DNA from: Torreya grandis
Taxonomy: Eukaryota > Streptophyta > Pinopsida > Cupressales > Taxaceae
Length of the DNA stretch: 64,000 nucleotides
Direction of reading: 5' to 3'
NCBI GenBank assembly: GCA_037957365.1
Contig: JARHVA010004255.1
Location: forward strand, 955,001 to 1,019,000
The notes under the pieces are model-generated. The model was not told the DNA's origin and ran no database searches. It was given only the letters and a program-made list of their open reading frames with translations. Both the position numbers and the translations under genes were made by a program. Below are positions 13,430-24,534 of this stretch, piece after piece (within the stretch, counting starts at the first letter, position 1; each line of letters begins with the position of its first letter).

Positions 13430-14832
13430 GTAAACATCAAGACTCTATCAGACCTAAAATGGATAAAATTAGGTCCATCCCTCACTAAGGAGGAATGTGA
13501 CAATTTTATAGCTCTACTGATAGATTTTATGTGTATATTTGTATTGGCCTATTATGACATGCTAAGATTAGACCCTACCTTGGTTCTTCACCACCTTATG
13601 GTTAATCTTGATCCCAAACTAGTAAAACAAAACCTACATAAGATACATCTTTGCATTGTTGTATTATTAAATAAAGAGTTGGAAAAACTCTTAGAAGTAG
13701 GGTGTATCTGATCCATTGACTACTCATAATGGATCTTAAATGTATTACCTATTAGTAAAAACCCTGAAGGAATCAAAATTTGTATTGATTTTTGAGACCT
13801 CAACAAATTTTTTATCAAAGATGATTTTCCATTACCTAATACCAACATGATTATTGACTCCACGTTAGGTTATGAAATGCTTTCACTCATGGATAGCTTT
13901 TCAGGATACAATCAGATCATAATAGCACCAAAATATCAACATAAAATAGCATTCACCACTCCATGAGGAACATTTTATTATTAGGTGATGTCATTTAGCC
14001 TTAATAATGTGGGAGTTACATATCAAGGAGCCATGACTATCATATTCCATGATATGATGCATGATATTATTGAAGACTATGTCGATGACATATTAGGAAA
14101 ATCTAAGACTAGGTATGACCATCTAGAAGTGCTACGTAACATATTTTAAAGACTATGAGAATATAAAGTTAGAATAAATCCAAATAAATGTGTATTTGGT
14201 GTAACTTTAGGTATATTACTTAGCTTCATTGTGTCTCATAGAGGTATTGAAATCAATCTAGCTAAAGTCTATTCTATAAGAAAGATGCCACTGCCAACCA
14301 ATTTGAAGCAACTCTATAGTTTACAAGGTAAGATCCAGTCCATTCGATGCTTCATCTCTTAGTTAGTAGACAGGTGCCATTTATTTACACACCTTTTGAA
14401 GAAAGGAGTTACATTTCACTCGGATGATCACTGCCAAATAGATTTTTAACAAGTCAAAGATTATCTTATCAATCCACCTATTCTATTACATCCTATGCCT
14501 AGAAATCCATTCTAATTATACCTATCAGCTATTACTCATGCCTTGAGGGCACTCTCAACTCAACATGATGATAATGGAAAGGAGCATGTTTTTTACTACC
14601 TAAGTTATACCTTGGCTACATATGAAAATAACTATGCACCCATTGAAAAATCTTGTCTAGCCATAGTTTTCACAGCTCAAAAACTTCATCATTACATATT
14701 GAATAATAAAACCATGATCATTTCAAAATTAGATCCACTCACATATCTACTATCTAAAATATCTTTACAAGGTAGAATGGCTAAATGGATCATGCTTTTT
14801 AGTGAGTTTGACATAGATTATGTCAATTAAAA
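13430..14832 (+). pseudogene. Element A reverse transcriptase and RNase H, decayed
   Basis: RT motifs appear in order: KICIDF*DLNK (a DFRDLNK motif with Arg now a stop), DSFSGYNQI, AFTTP*GTFYY*VMSF (Trp and Gln now stops), NNVGVTYQGAM, and an intact catalytic YVDDIL near 14080. The connection and RNase H region follow: HALRALSTQHDDNGKEHVFYY, then YAPIEKSCLAIVFTAQKLHHY, within a 95-residue open stretch at 14543-14830. RT copies the element RNA into DNA and RNase H removes the template. The catalytic YVDD survives, but at least six stops do not allow a full product. Confidence 0.88.
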
Positions 14833-14939
14833 AGCAATCAAAGGACAAGTTCTTGTAGATCAACTTATTGAAACACCTCTCATAGACACATAACCACTCA
14901 AGTTTCCATTTCTTGATGAATCCATCATGACCATTATTG

Positions 14940-15375
14940 ATACACCCCTTAAGGAGCAACCTTGGAAGTTGTACTTTGATGGTTCATTAACTGTACATGG
15001 ATTTAGGGTAAGCCTATTATTTATTACACCACAGATGGATCTAATCCCTAAATCATTAGAAATTAGCTTTATTTATACAAATAACATGGTTGAGTATGAA
15101 GCACTTATTATAGGACTTCAACAAGTAGTATAGTGGAATATATCTCATCTTAAAGTTCATGGTGATTCTTAGTTAATTAGCAATCAAGTCATAGATCATT
15201 TTCAGACCAAAGATGACAAGCTGGTTCCATATAAAACCATGATTGACACTCTTAAAAATTAAATTACAAACATTCAGTTTGAGTATATACTGAGGGCTAG
15301 TAACAAAACTATAGATATCATGGCTAGTATTGGTTATTTTATTCAACAAATAGATAAATCTAGAGATTATTAGTT
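14940..15375 (+). pseudogene. Element A second RNase H (aRNH type), decayed
   Basis: The translation starts PWKLYFDGSLTVHGF. It continues with TNNMVEYEALIIGLQQVV, then LKVHGDS*LISNQV, and ends YILRASNKTIDIMAS. These match the FDGS, TNNxAEYEALI, GDSxLIxxQV and R-x-xN-x-x-AD segments of the extra RNase H that Tat-lineage elements carry between the RT-linked RNase H and the integrase. The first catalytic Asp (FDGS), Glu (EYEA) and Asp (GDS) are present. The last one reads TIDIMA rather than xADxLA. Stops at about 15132 and 15171 break it. Confidence 0.82.
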
Positions 15376-15379
15376 CATT

Positions 15380-16712
15380 GTCAAAAAAAATTTATCCCTA
15401 GTTCATGAACCTTCATTCATTGCCATGATTTATGATATTGTTGGTCGTAATTCTATCTGGTACTTAGACCTTTATAACTACCTTTATGACCAATTTTTAC
15501 CACCTAACCTATCTCAAAAACAAACCAAATCCTTCATTCATTATTCCACTCATTATACTTCACTTGGATCCACTCTTTACCATCATAGTTTTGATAGAAC
15601 TCTGCTTCATTATTTAAATTAGAAAGAGTTTACATTAACATTAAAAGAATTTCATGGAGTATGTGGAGCCCATTATAGTGGGGCAATCCTATCTAAACAG
15701 CTCTTATGTACTAGTTATTATTGGCCCACAATGGACACATATGCCACTACATATATAAAGAAATGTGACAAATATCAATGGCATGCTAATTTTATTCATG
15801 CCCCAACAAAAAAATCTAAAAATGATGTTGACACCATGGCCATTTTCTACATGTGGACTTGACCTCATTGGGAAGATCAACCCCACTTCATTTGATGGTC
15901 GTAAACATATCCTTACCACCACTAAATATTTCACTAAGTGGGTTAAAGCTATACCCCTTACTCACGTGATTGGAAAGAAAATTTTCAAATTCATCTTCAA
16001 CCATCTCATCTACTACTATGATATCCCCTCTGATATTATATCTAATAATGGAGGATCATTCAAGAACAAAGATGTAGACTAGTTATATACTGAATACAAC
16101 ATCACCCAACATATTTATACATCATATTACCCTCAAGGTAATGGCCAAGATGAGGCATATAAAAAACCATTGTCAACATTCTCAAAAATATTGTCAATGA
16201 TGTTGATCATGATTGGCACCTCCAGATATTCCCTACCCTCTGGGTATACCATACCAATCATCATACCCCCACAGGAGCTAGTTCATAATCATTTGTTTAG
16301 GGTAGTGAAGCCATCTTTCCCATTGAGATTGAGTTTCCTTCACTATGTATTTATTTCAAGTATGTCTTGGATTATCATGACTATTGAGTAGCTCACCTAC
16401 AAGATATGGATCTACTTGATAAAAATGCACATCCATACTCAATAATCTTTAAGCAGACCAAAATTGACTCAAGGGCCACTACAATCAACATGTGAAGTAT
16501 CAAACATTTAAACTTGGGGATCTTATTCTCAACAAAACCAAAATAATACCATATCTAAGAAGAAACATAATGGGAAATTTAAACCAAACTAGATAGGGCC
16601 TTTCATCATCACTACAGATTATGGATTAGGAGCATATAGGCTTGCCACACTACGTGGTGATAAACTTTTAGAGCCAATGAATATTATTCATCTCAAGTGG
16701 TACTATGCTTGA
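15380..16712 (+). pseudogene. Element A integrase, decayed
   Basis: An HHCC zinc domain is visible at about 15645-15790 (EFHGVCGAHYSG, YYWPTM, KKCDKYQ; the last Cys of CDKCQ is now Tyr). After a frameshift, the core follows in the 105-residue stretch 15765-16082: STCGLDLIGKI holds the first catalytic Asp, and IISNNGGSFKN corresponds to the second, with Asp changed to Asn. YYPQGNGQDEAYKK (about 16128-16170) keeps the Glu. The C-terminal tail, GPFIITTDYGLGAYRL then IIHLKWYYA, ends at stop 16710-16712 and matches the GPYxV...NxxHLRxYY ending of gypsy integrases. Integrase would insert the cDNA; this copy is inactive. Confidence 0.87.
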
Positions 16713-17034
16713 ATTCTAAGGTGTATTATCTATAAGGACCATTTTAGTTATGCCTTTTTGTCACTACTCTTCTTTATACACATGTGATTCTTATTTTTCC
16801 TCTTTTCCATATCCACTTTCCATTTCTGACCTATCGACGCAATGTGTTCTAAAAACCTAGCTCATTTGACCTTGGTTTTTGTCATTCATTACATAATTTC
16901 AACATCAAGGTACCTAATTAGTTCATCAATTGGTTCATGAACTTTAGATAGAGATCATATTTTGGGATAGTATGATAGAAGTTTTGGTAGTTGCATCCTT
17001 CATTTGATAGTCCTTTCTTACCACCAATCTTTAT

Positions 17035-18645
17035 ACTAATTATAACCACATTTAGGAAAATTAGTACCATTGATCTCTACCATTATGTCCTATTTATAAC
17101 CACCTATGGGTAAACTATTTGCAATACTAAGCCTTAACATACCAACTTGCCACATCTTATGCCATACTGTGTCTTTTTACCAACTATGCCTATTTTGTTT
17201 GAATTGGATGCCACACTAGTCAAATTCCTTCACTGAAATGGTATAACTATAGTGACTTGAGGTCCTACTCTAGGAATATGTAGGTAGCACTCAATATTTT
17301 TTGAGGTCAACTTAGTCACCTTTTTCCCAATACACTCATTATTTTTCAAGCAATTGAAGCCACACTCTCACCATTTTATGAGAAAATTTAGTTTAAACAC
17401 TCTCACCATTTGGTGAGGTTGAACCATTTAGTGTCTCATCATTCTTGATTGAGTTGAGACACTCCCAAAAAATTCCAAAAACATTTGTAAAATTGGTAGA
17501 AAATAAAAAAAACATTAACCAATTCTTTACCTTAAGGATTTTGAGAACCCTTACTAAGTTACAAGTAAATCACTTGTCATTTAGTTTCCCCATCCTTTTT
17601 GGCCTTTTTCTCCCATGAACTTGCAATTTTACAAGATCATTCCTATTCTTCTATCACATCCGTTCTATTTATTTTCATTAGTTATCATATTCTTCCCATT
17701 CCTTGGGAGAACTACATTTGGCCTAAAGTTTTTTATTAGATATTACATCCATGGAACTAAGTAGGTAGTGTCCACTTGCCTAGTGCATATGGAGATAGCT
17801 TGGCCATCCCCTTCATTTTCTTCTATTCCCCCATTTTTGTTTTTTTGTTAAGTTGTCACCTATTTTCTAGGGACAATGTGCTTGTTTTTATTTGTTTGTC
17901 TATCTATTTATTTTCTTTCAACCCTATTGCCTTGATTCATTTTGTATGTTCATTGGGTAATTCCTGGTCTAAATTTATACTCAAATTGATACATATTCAT
18001 ATGTTTACATTGTCATCATGATTTATATCATTGGTGCATTATTTTCTATTGAGTATTGGATTATGGAAGTTAGTCCTCATGCATATTTTGGCCATTTCTT
18101 TATGGTTTTATATCATAAATTCATACCACCACATGCTACAAAAAATCTTAGCTTCAAGAAGTCTCTTTATAAATGGTGGCATCTCTTCGGCACTGACATC
18201 CTGATTCACTCCCAATCATATCCCATACAAAGTAATTAGCCATAAAATAATTTCAACCTTTATTAGTTCAAATGAGCATCTCCCAAACTAGTAGATTGTT
18301 CCAATTCATCATTACCCTCTATGTCAAGTTATCATCATCCTCAACCAATTATATCATGTTTGTTATAATTGGGGTCTAATGATTATAACCTATGGGTAAA
18401 TCATTACACACCATCCCACATACATTTATTAATGATTATAACCACATTTGGGTAAATCATTATGTTGTCACCACTTTATTTTTTTTGCTTATATAATGGC
18501 ATGGTATTATCTTGTTTGTCTATCTTAATTGGGGAAACTCCATCTTCTTAATGATTATAACCACCTTTGGGAAAATCATTGTTTAATCATACTCTGTTGC
18601 CACTATCAGGGTACAATGTTTATAACAACCTTTGGGAAAATCATT
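17035..18645. repeat. Repeated approximately 31-nt hairpin motif in A 3' UTR
   Basis: Units of the form TAATGATT-ATAACCACxTTTGGG-AAATCATTA lie at 18377-18406, 18430-18462, 18549-18580 and, less perfectly, 18615-18645. A divergent unit at 17035-17065 has the arms ACTAATT and AATTAGT, again fully complementary. A sixth partial copy, without a clear stem, is near 17094-17117. Copies at 18377 and 18615 are also followed by the related sequences ACACACCATCCCAC and ACACACTATCCCAC, so the duplicated unit is longer than the hairpin. Confidence 0.75.
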
Positions 18646-18902
18646 ACACACTATCCCACTTGCATTATCAATGATGTTGACTACTTTTTCATTATCATTG
18701 TGTTTTCACCCCATCATCTTTCCCTTCTTAGAACCTCTCCATTTTCTTCTTATTGACGGACCATTTGCCGACCTACTTGTATTAACCATTCCCTCGAGGG
18801 GCCATCATATAGTTAGTTTATCATCATTACAATTGTAGGAATGTATGACCTTTTTAATTATTTGAGAATATGTTACTATGATTATATCTTGAAATGCCTT
18901 TC

Positions 18903-18917
18903 CAAATAGGGGTAAAC
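18903..18917 (+). promoter_or_regulatory. Probable polypurine tract of element A
   Basis: AAATAGGGGTAAAC lies directly against the 3' LTR start at 18918. Its position and purine content fit the plus-strand priming site, though two T residues and a C interrupt it. Confidence 0.6.
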
Positions 18918-20087
18918 TATAGACACCTAAAACTAGCCGTTGATAACCTCCAATTAGGGTTTTAGCTAGTTTCTATCTAAAATACACAATTTAGCTTAAA
19001 AACACTAAAATATGTAAAATGATGTGAAACTAAAATATTAAAGTGTCAATTTTGGATAGGGTATCACTAACTGGGGTAATGAAATTTATGGGTAGCTAAC
19101 TTTAATCAGATCATTTTAAGTTAAAATGCCAAATTTGCACATGCATGCTTTGGACTACTCTTTCCTATCAAATCTTTTTCACAAGACTTGTGCATTTGTT
19201 ATTTATTTTTTTCAACATCCTAAATGGTAATATGATTCCAATGCATATAAAAACACATTCCAATTCCAATCCAATCAAATTTTGGACCAATAACAAGGTA
19301 TTCTGATCAATTTGAGTAATTTATGCATAAAGTGCTTAATCATTTTTAAGAGTTAATTAACCCAAATCAAGGCCTAATTAATAATTCTATGGAAACTTGT
19401 TAAATAATTATTTTTGTAAATTAATATGAAATACTTGTATCATCAAGTGACTTAATTTCTTGGGAAGACATACCTAGGCCATAAATGCCATAAATATTAG
19501 GATTCATGCCCTCCATGCCTCTTAATTTTCCCTTCTTCCAATATCATGATGATGATAATTACAAAATTAATTCTAAAAATTAAATTAGTCCTCAACCACA
19601 CATCTCAATCTTGAGATGGGTGGTTGAGTTTGGTTTTGATCAAATCTAAAAATATATAAATAGGAGGCCTCACAACATCATTTCTAAGATTAATTTGTGT
19701 AAAGTTATAATGTAGGATTGGTTCCAAAAGCTTCATGAAACTAGTGTTACCATGCCAAATTAATTCCAAGCCAAGACAAGCCACAAGACAAAGGTTCCAA
19801 GGAGAGATGGAGGTAGCCAAGATTATATTGATAAAGACTTCATGAGCACAAATCCAAGCAAGCCACCACTACAAAGGCATTTGGAGCATCCAAGGAAGGT
19901 GAAGGAATTATTGTGTTTTCATTCATTGATTTTTAGTTGTTTTTATCATTTGTTTTTGTTAACTAATCTATCCCTAGTGTCTAGGCTAAGAGATGTTATG
20001 CTATTACTGTGTTTATTCCATTTTTCTTTTATTTTAGAACTTACACCATACTAACCATCCTCTCTTGAGTCAAATTCTTAGATCACA
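18918..20087 (+). repeat. Element A 3' LTR
   Basis: It aligns with 4086-5287, begins TATAGACAC (TG changed to TA) and ends CACA, followed by the GATAG duplication. Its TATA-like box at 19653-19663 (TATATAAATAG) is well preserved. Confidence 0.9.
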
Positions 20088-20092
20088 GATAG
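20088..20092. repeat. Target-site duplication of element A, right copy
   Basis: GATAG is identical to 4081-4085. Confidence 0.9.
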
Positions 20093-20612
20093 ATCATACC
20101 TACACTTCTAATTTGGAATACATTTGTTAAGCAAGATCATGACCAATATGGGGATCTTCTAGGCCCAATTAGGGGATCATTTATCACAATACACCATACT
20201 AAGTAGGGTTCCAAATCCTCTAGTCTAGCACAATCATGCAATAACCCTAAGGGGGTCCTAGGTTTTGATATTTCACCTATACTAATAATAAGAAAATTAA
20301 ATCTAATCTAGTTCTCACCAAAGCTTTTGGCACAAAATGAGGGGTTATAAACAATAAAAAAATGTATAAGATAATCTCAATTAAGCTAAGTATGAGTAAG
20401 ACCCTAATAAATGGAATATGAAGATTAATATTATTGGAAGCCAAATATTATGCTACTTCTATCTAATAAAGAGAGTAGTAAAGTTATATAATACTTACCT
20501 AAATGTGAACCCATTGAGAATGAATTTATCCCTTGGACAAAGGGGATTTTCAAGAGGTTGTTGCAATTTTTAAGGATCACTAAGAAAGGCCAAAACAACC
20601 AATACTTCTCCA

Positions 20613-20620
20613 TGATACCA
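20613..20620 (-). promoter_or_regulatory. Candidate primer-binding site of element B
   Basis: On the minus strand TGGTATCA matches the first eight bases of the common initiator-Met site TGGTATCAGAGC; the rest reads TGGAG. It lies about 125 bases downstream of the candidate TATA box. The match is short enough to be chance. Confidence 0.3.
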
Positions 20621-20745
20621 GATTCTCCAAGTAGAAACCCTAAGCCAAGACTCCTCAAGTAGAATGGTGGAAGAGAATATTATAAATAAGCATGAGAGAA
20701 TAATAATTATTTATTTAATATTGAAATAATTATGAAATGATCTTG

Positions 20746-20753
20746 TATTTATA
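20746..20753 (-). promoter_or_regulatory. Candidate TATA box of element B LTR
   Basis: The minus strand reads CCTATAAATACAAG, a canonical plant TATA box. It lies about 400 bases inside the proposed LTR start, as expected for a U3/R junction. Confidence 0.5.
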
Positions 20754-21154
20754 GGTGGATTTGACCCTAAACCCTTTCAAAAAAATCAATTAGCAAAGTC
20801 AACCCAGTCAACCTAGCATAATTTTTATCTAGGTCATGAGCTAGGTGGCAAATGGTCAACTAGTTCCTAGCTAAAAAATACCATGAAACTATATAGGGTC
20901 GACACAGTTGATATAGTACAACTGATTGACAAAAGGGATTTAAGGAGAGGAAAAAAGGGATGGAAATTGAAAAAGATTGGAGGAGTGTGTAAAGGAAGAG
21001 TAATAGATTAGGTAATGGTTTTAGGAGCTAGTTAGATTAGTAATAATGTGTAAATAAGGGAAAATAATCCTAAAAATCACCAATGGTATTCCCACCCCTT
21101 TCCTAGTGCACCCTTTAAGGTATATACTCATAGAGACTGAGTCTCAACAGGTTC

Positions 21155-23061
21155 TTACAAGATGTAAAGAATCAATTTTTCATAAAAATTGAAAATATTA
21201 TGTGTATTCACTCTCTAAATATGATAAAATATAAAATATGACAACTAATTCCTTTTTATTATCCTTTTATACTTATATAACATATCCATACTCATTTTTT
21301 TCTTCAACTCTTGACAAAACATTTTCAACTTACCTCTACAAATTGCCCACTCAGACTACCTATAACTTCTAAAACTATGTCAAGAATGTTTAGACCAAAA
21401 GAATTTTTTTTTCAGAATAGTATAAAAAAACACATGTATATACACCTCATGACCTTAGGGTAATTATACATCTCATTAAAGTATTCAATTCAACCTCTGT
21501 AACCATAAAATCTTCTTTACATAAATCTCACTCAGAGCCACTAAACACTACCAATAACCAGTCAACAAACTTTGACTCTCTAAATAGTATGGAAACAATC
21601 ATGATATATTGATATATTAGTGTGGTGTTTAAAAATCCTTATAACACCTTAAAACATTAATATCATATTCTCTAATGGCAATTTTTCTTCAACAAACTAT
21701 TCTCACTATCTTGGGTTTCATTGTCTTGTCTCACACAAACTAGTCACTTTGTGAGAACTATATTATCTATGTATGAGCATCATCACCAATTTAAAACCAA
21801 GGTATTACTATTAATAGGTGTAAAACAAAGATCTAAATTCATTAAATCCATCACTACTCACCTAAAACTATTTCATAAACTCATATTCACTTTGACTAGT
21901 TTTTTATCACTATTTCCACTATCTAGAAAATTAGTGATAGGACAAATTTTTTGTTCAAGATGATTGACATAGTGAAAATAAATTTAAAACCAACTACATG
22001 GACCTGAATATCAAGTTTTAAACTTCAATATCCAATGACATGTATGCATTGAGTTAGTCAACCCTACCTATAGTACTAAATTCTTCAAAAATAAGCTCTT
22101 TTCTATACCTTCTTCTCACTTTCTTGACACACCACTACCACTTGGAGATGATTGGAGGATTAATATGTAATTTTCAATAGTAAAAATTGGTCAACCAATC
22201 CATTTTTGGTCCTTTCTATCAATTTATTTCCAATCATTCTATTATAAGGGTTTATGGAGGGTTTTGACCAGTTTACATTCTTAATGAATGTTCATAAAAA
22301 TTTTTACTTAAAACTAATAAAAAATAATTGTAAATACTTCTTAGGTCCATGTTACACCAATACTAAAAGTATCAAGTCAACATGAAAAGTATAAACATGC
22401 CAATGAGCATCACTAATTTCTTCTCAGGATAAAACACGTTCATTCTACATGCACAAGTATCCTTCTAACATTATTTATTACTTTCTCTTCCTTCTCAAAG
22501 CATGAAAATTTATAAGCACCTTTGAATAAAAATATCATACCTCATTACATTCTTACATGATCTTTGGCATCTTTACAACTCACTTTAACACTTCATTTGG
22601 ACATCACTAGGTCACTATGGACACTAGGTCTAAGACTGCAAGTCAAACTTGGATATAGAAATTAATTATATCCTTATTGTAATGATATCACTACCTCAAG
22701 AACATGTCATACATATTAATACCAATCACCACATCTATCAACATTTTTATCTCTAGTCTCAATCTACTTAATATACTAGCTACTAATCCTATGCCACCAT
22801 ACAAGGTTATCAAACCTATGCCAACACACTTTGTCTTCTTTCCATGACTATAAAAACATCAAAATTATAGTAAAAACATGGAAAACCTTAAAAAAATCTC
22901 ACCTTATCTCATATGCATCTATACCTAATCATTATGCCTTACACAGCTCTAAGCTCAAGCTCATCCATATATTAATGATATCATGACTTTGTTATTACAC
23001 TTGACATCAATACACACAAGAAATCAATAAATTGACATTAATGAAAAAACACTTTCCAATA
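21155..23061 (-). repeat. Probable 3' LTR of element G (Ty1/copia-like, minus strand)
   Basis: On the minus strand a purine tract (AAAGGGGGAGAT) is followed by TATTGGAAAGTG. This is the layout commonly seen at copia 3' LTR starts (GGGGGAGATTGTTGGAA), with TG changed to TA. The region to 21155 has no coding frame above 81 codons and is taken as the LTR, but its far end is set only by where element B begins. No second copy is in the window. Confidence 0.45.
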
Positions 23062-23400
23062 ATCTCCCCCTTTATCATTTATGGCAACCACATCTTCTCC
23101 TTCTCCTCCTTTACCATTAATGGCAAAGTGGAAATATGCACCTCTCAAGTTCATCTATAAATTCCTCTAATCTTAAGACCCAACCATTTACATATCTCCC
23201 CCTTTGTTCATGCATGAAGATGTAATACAATGTCAAAATTTATGACTTGATTTGATCAAGTCATCATATAGACTTCTTAAGTTCATAGCCGTAGCAAACA
23301 TCTCCACATCTTCATCATGACTAGAACATCTCACATATATTCCCCCTCACATCATGCAAATCTCATTGTGCCTTTCAAACTATCTAAGTTAGCTCCCCCT
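23062..23400 (-). promoter_or_regulatory. Polypurine tract of G plus repeated upstream tracts
   Basis: The tract next to the LTR is at 23062-23074. Near-copies on the minus strand occur upstream at 23196-23205 (AAAGGGGGAG), 23341-23348 (GAGGGGGA) and 23393-23400 (AGGGGGAG). Repeated polypurine tracts before the 3' LTR have been described for Sireviruses, which is why that group is suggested. Confidence 0.5.
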
Positions 23401-24530
23401 AACCCTAAGCTTCACCTAGATCAAGACATATTCAATAAATCTTGTTTATGTCTAAAAATAATGTTGTAAGTACTATACACACATAGTTAATACCCTCATT
23501 TAAAAATCAATAGGTCTCATGGAGATCTGGTTAACATGGGTCCACTCCTTACTTCTTTCCTCTTGGATATAATGGAATATTTGAGATAATCAAGAACATC
23601 ACTAATGTGACTTCATCTTACTTCCCTTTAAACATATTTCTCCCCAAGATCCTTAAGCAGTCAAGGCTCCAAACACCACAAATCAACCTCTTGGATAAGA
23701 CATAGTTAAGACCATACTTGAGATGACTCAGAACATGTCATCTTTATAAATTTGATCATCTTCAAATCAAACCCAACATATAAATTTGGTCATCTTGGAA
23801 ACAATGAAACATGACAACTTATAAAATAATATTCAAGGGCACTGTTGCAGTCTTCCTCATTTAAAACACTAGCATCTTGATATGCTATAATAAAACATCT
23901 TATAAAAAATTCATATGAACATATTTAGGGCTCTTATAACATGATAGCATCATTCTCAGATAATTCTAGTATTTTATAACAAATGAACATCTCTTCACAC
24001 TAGCATTGGTCTTTAAGACCAATCAACAACTCTTTATACCCCTGATCTATCTTTGTCTTCTAAGGAACCATATAAGCTTACACAAATACATCATGAGTAT
24101 GTAGACAACTGAATAAAACTTTTCATAGACCTCACTTAATGATCACTTAGCATCAAAAATCATTAAAAGGCCATTACTATCAAAAATAACCACCTCAGGT
24201 TTAGCATACATCATACCCTTAATACATTATCCTTCATTACTTGAGCTTCTTTAGCATATCAAGGACCAAATTGACCCTACACAAAGTGCCTATATATGTC
24301 TCATGACCTTGAGGTCATCTTTAAACTATTATAACAATCATATTGAGTGACCAAATTCACTAAACAATTCACCTAGGACCCTTTGTCTTCCAAAGACAAT
24401 ATTTTTCAATAACAATCTACTTCCATGATGCTTTTCTTGCACTAATGAGTAGTTTTATGTCACTCTTTAGTCATGAATCAATATTATTATTGACCATTTT
24501 AACCATAATTTAATATGGCTCAAACCCCTA
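23401..24530 (-). other. Element G internal 3' region, no recognisable domain
   Basis: The sequence upstream of the repeated purine tracts shows short coding-like stretches on the minus strand but no clean frame and no motif I can name. It would be the tail of pol or an accessory 3' region of the copia-like element. Its right limit, near the start of element C, is not defined by a target duplication. Confidence 0.35.
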
Positions 24531-24534
24531 TAGT

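Larger units (their letters stand above)
16713..18917 (+). other. Element A 3' untranslated region
   Basis: About 2.2 kb lies between the integrase stop and the 3' LTR. It is pyrimidine-rich and contains repeated hairpin motifs (separate entry). Open frames at 17776-18021 and 18018-18239 translate as Phe/Leu/Ile/Ser-rich peptides, as expected from T-rich DNA. I see no domain in them. Confidence 0.65.
4086..20087 (+). mobile_element. Element A: complete Ty3/gypsy (Tat-type) retrotransposon, 16.0 kb
   Basis: Direct repeats at 4086-5287 and 18918-20087 flank a plus-strand gag-pol region, with a perfect 5-bp duplication (GATAG) outside. The 5' LTR begins TG, and both LTRs end CA. The 3' LTR begins TA, which a G-to-A change would explain. 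Pol order is protease, RT, RNase H, a second RNase H of the aRNH type, integrase. In my knowledge of plant elements that dual RNase H arrangement, together with long untranslated regions, marks the Tat lineage (Ogre, Retand and relatives). The leader is about 2.7 kb and the 3' untranslated region about 2.2 kb. The first 120 bases of the LTRs show about 13 differences by eye, so the insertion is old. Frames are broken throughout. Confidence 0.93.
20093..21149 (-). mobile_element. Element B, right part: leader start and probable 5' LTR
   Basis: This is the continuation of B beyond the A insertion. On the minus strand TGTTGAGACTCAGTC starts at 21149, a plausible LTR start. A TATA box follows at 20753-20746, and a partial primer-binding site (TGGTATCA, as in initiator-Met tRNA sites) lies at 20620-20613. 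If these are right, B's 5' LTR is about 530 bp (20621-21149). The second LTR is not in the window, so this cannot be confirmed. GTCAAC motifs cluster upstream of the TATA box at 20798-20910. Confidence 0.5.

Noticed and set aside
17776..18239. Hydrophobic ORFs in A's 3' UTR as a possible env-like gene
   Set aside because: The Phe/Leu/Ile/Ser-rich composition follows from T-rich DNA; no signal peptide, cleavage site or coiled coil could be argued, and the frames are short.
20431..20658. Minus-strand 75-codon ORF near the B promoter
   Set aside because: It lies in the candidate R-U5/leader zone directly downstream of the TATA box and shows no recognisable domain.
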